The translations under genes were made by a program, and so were the position numbers. DNA of 5,743 bases from Spirochaetaceae bacterium. GTDB taxonomy: Bacteria > Spirochaetota > Spirochaetia > UBA9216. Of the stretch, positions 5,255 to 5,743 are shown in pieces. How positions within the stretch are numbered: the first letter of the stretch is position 1; each line of letters opens with the position of its first letter. The stretch spans positions 1 to 5,743 of the forward strand of contig JAQQAK010000215.1 in NCBI GenBank assembly GCA_028527945.1, read 5' to 3'. The notes under the pieces were generated by a model. That model saw nothing but the letters and a program-made list of their open reading frames with translations, searched no databases and was not told the origin of the DNA.

Positions 5255-5743
5255 TCACTCAGTCTTTTCTATGATATAGAGTTCAGAACCAAAATCAGAT
5301 AAAAGCCTAATTTTGTCATTATAAGCGGTTCCGGCATATCGTTGATTGAGCCTGATTCCGCCTTCAAGCATACTTCCATAAGCAGTGTAACTTTCAACAC
5401 AAGCCGGAAGACGATAATGCTTTCCAGCCTCATTCATAATAATTCCGTTAGGATTAAGCTTTACCGGAGAAACATGTTTTATAAGACTGCCAAACTCTCT
5501 TATATCAATACTCTGAGCAAGAGTCTCCATTGTATAAAGACATTCTGCGTCAAGATTTTTAAGTTTTACTATATCAAATGAAGGACTCGCTTTAGCGATT
5601 GTCTGAAAAAACCCATATACAGCATTGTTTGCAGAGCCTTCTTCAATATCTGTAACCTGAAATTCTTTTATATTATCGTAACGGCTGTCAAAACGGCTAA
5701 ACCGTCCAAACTGAAATGTTTTTCTCTTTTTCTTGTAGAACTC
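5255..5743 (-). CDS. GH36-type alpha-galactosidase, C-terminal part (start beyond right edge)
   Basis: The minus-strand frame is open from the window edge at 5743 to a TGA at 5255-5257, giving the last 162 residues. An internal ATG at 5530 is not the start, because the same frame reads on upstream without a stop and with family-like sequence. The fragment begins EFYKKKRKTFQFGRFSRF, resembling the 'FYK-x-x-R-x-x-x-Q-x-G-x-FYR' segment that follows the catalytic barrel in GH36 alpha-galactosidases. It ends with a beta-rich domain: ESYTAYGSMLEGGIRLNQRY, GTAYND and DFGSELYIIEKTE, like the C-terminal beta-sandwich of that family. Such enzymes release terminal alpha-galactose from raffinose-type oligosaccharides or galactomannan. 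The catalytic aspartates lie upstream of the fragment and cannot be checked. A related clan GH-D enzyme with a different specificity remains possible. Confidence 0.72.
   Translation of the reverse strand, partial: EFYKKKRKTFQFGRFSRFDSRYDNIKEFQVTDIEEGSANNAVYGFFQTIAKASPSFDIVKLKNLDAECLYTMETLAQSIDIREFGSLIKHVSPVKLNPNGIIMNEAGKHYRLPACVESYTAYGSMLEGGIRLNQRYAGTAYNDKIRLLSDFGSELYIIEKTE

Noticed and set aside
5255..5530. A short 91-residue protein starting at the ATG at 5530 (minus strand)
   Set aside because: The same frame is open for 71 further codons to the window edge with glycosidase-like sequence (FYKKKRKTFQFG), so the ATG is internal and the gene is a truncated view of a larger one.
5342..5581. 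Plus-strand frame opposite the alpha-galactosidase fragment
   Set aside because: Overlaps the better-supported glycosidase frame and shows no family likeness.
1..5743. Mobile elements, CRISPR arrays, tandem repeats or tRNA genes
   Set aside because: No repeated spacer-repeat pattern, transposase-like frame, terminal repeats or cloverleaf was seen on either strand.

Overview
The window is AT-rich, densely coded DNA that looks like a chromosomal segment of an anaerobic, fermentative, motile bacterium. The grounds are a glycyl-radical pyruvate formate-lyase, a chemotaxis gene pair and an alpha-galactosidase-type glycosidase. I cannot fix the taxon: a spirochaete, a Firmicute or an anaerobic deltaproteobacterium would all fit. 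No insertion sequence, phage gene, tRNA, rRNA or CRISPR array is visible.

Layout, left to right. Positions 1-713 (minus strand) hold a chemotaxis pair: cheD followed by the first 31 codons of a methyl-accepting chemotaxis protein that runs off the left edge. An inverted repeat with a T-rich 3' flank (770-835) separates it from pflB (861-3101, minus), a complete pyruvate formate-lyase. The leader of pflB (about 3143-3242) carries what I read as a ZTP (ZMP/AICAR) riboswitch of the pfl-motif class. It is fused to a strong intrinsic terminator and sits directly behind a good sigma70-type promoter. Diverging from it on the plus strand is a two-gene operon with an ATGA overlap: a small retropepsin-like 'ATP-dependent zinc protease' family protein (3443-3937) and RimK (3934-5121). 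This RimK is an ATP-grasp glutamate ligase with an extra C-terminal RCK_C (TrkA_C) domain. A 133-base convergent gap follows, then the C-terminal 162 residues of a GH36-type alpha-galactosidase (5255-5743, minus), whose start lies beyond the right edge.

How the parts fit. High ZMP reports a shortage of 10-formyl-tetrahydrofolate. The riboswitch would then let transcription read into pflB, and PFL makes formate, the one-carbon donor for formyl-THF, so the circuit makes physiological sense. CheD normally deamidates receptor glutamines, and its immediate neighbour is a receptor. However, the catalytic histidine of CheD is a glutamine here, so enzymatic activity is in doubt. The RimK/protease pair suggests addition and removal (or processing) of glutamate tails, with the RCK_C domain as a possible ligand-sensing regulator.

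The most noteworthy items are the riboswitch-terminator before pflB, the His-to-Gln CheD and the RimK-RCK_C fusion. All are variants of known families. I see no wholly unknown system in this window.
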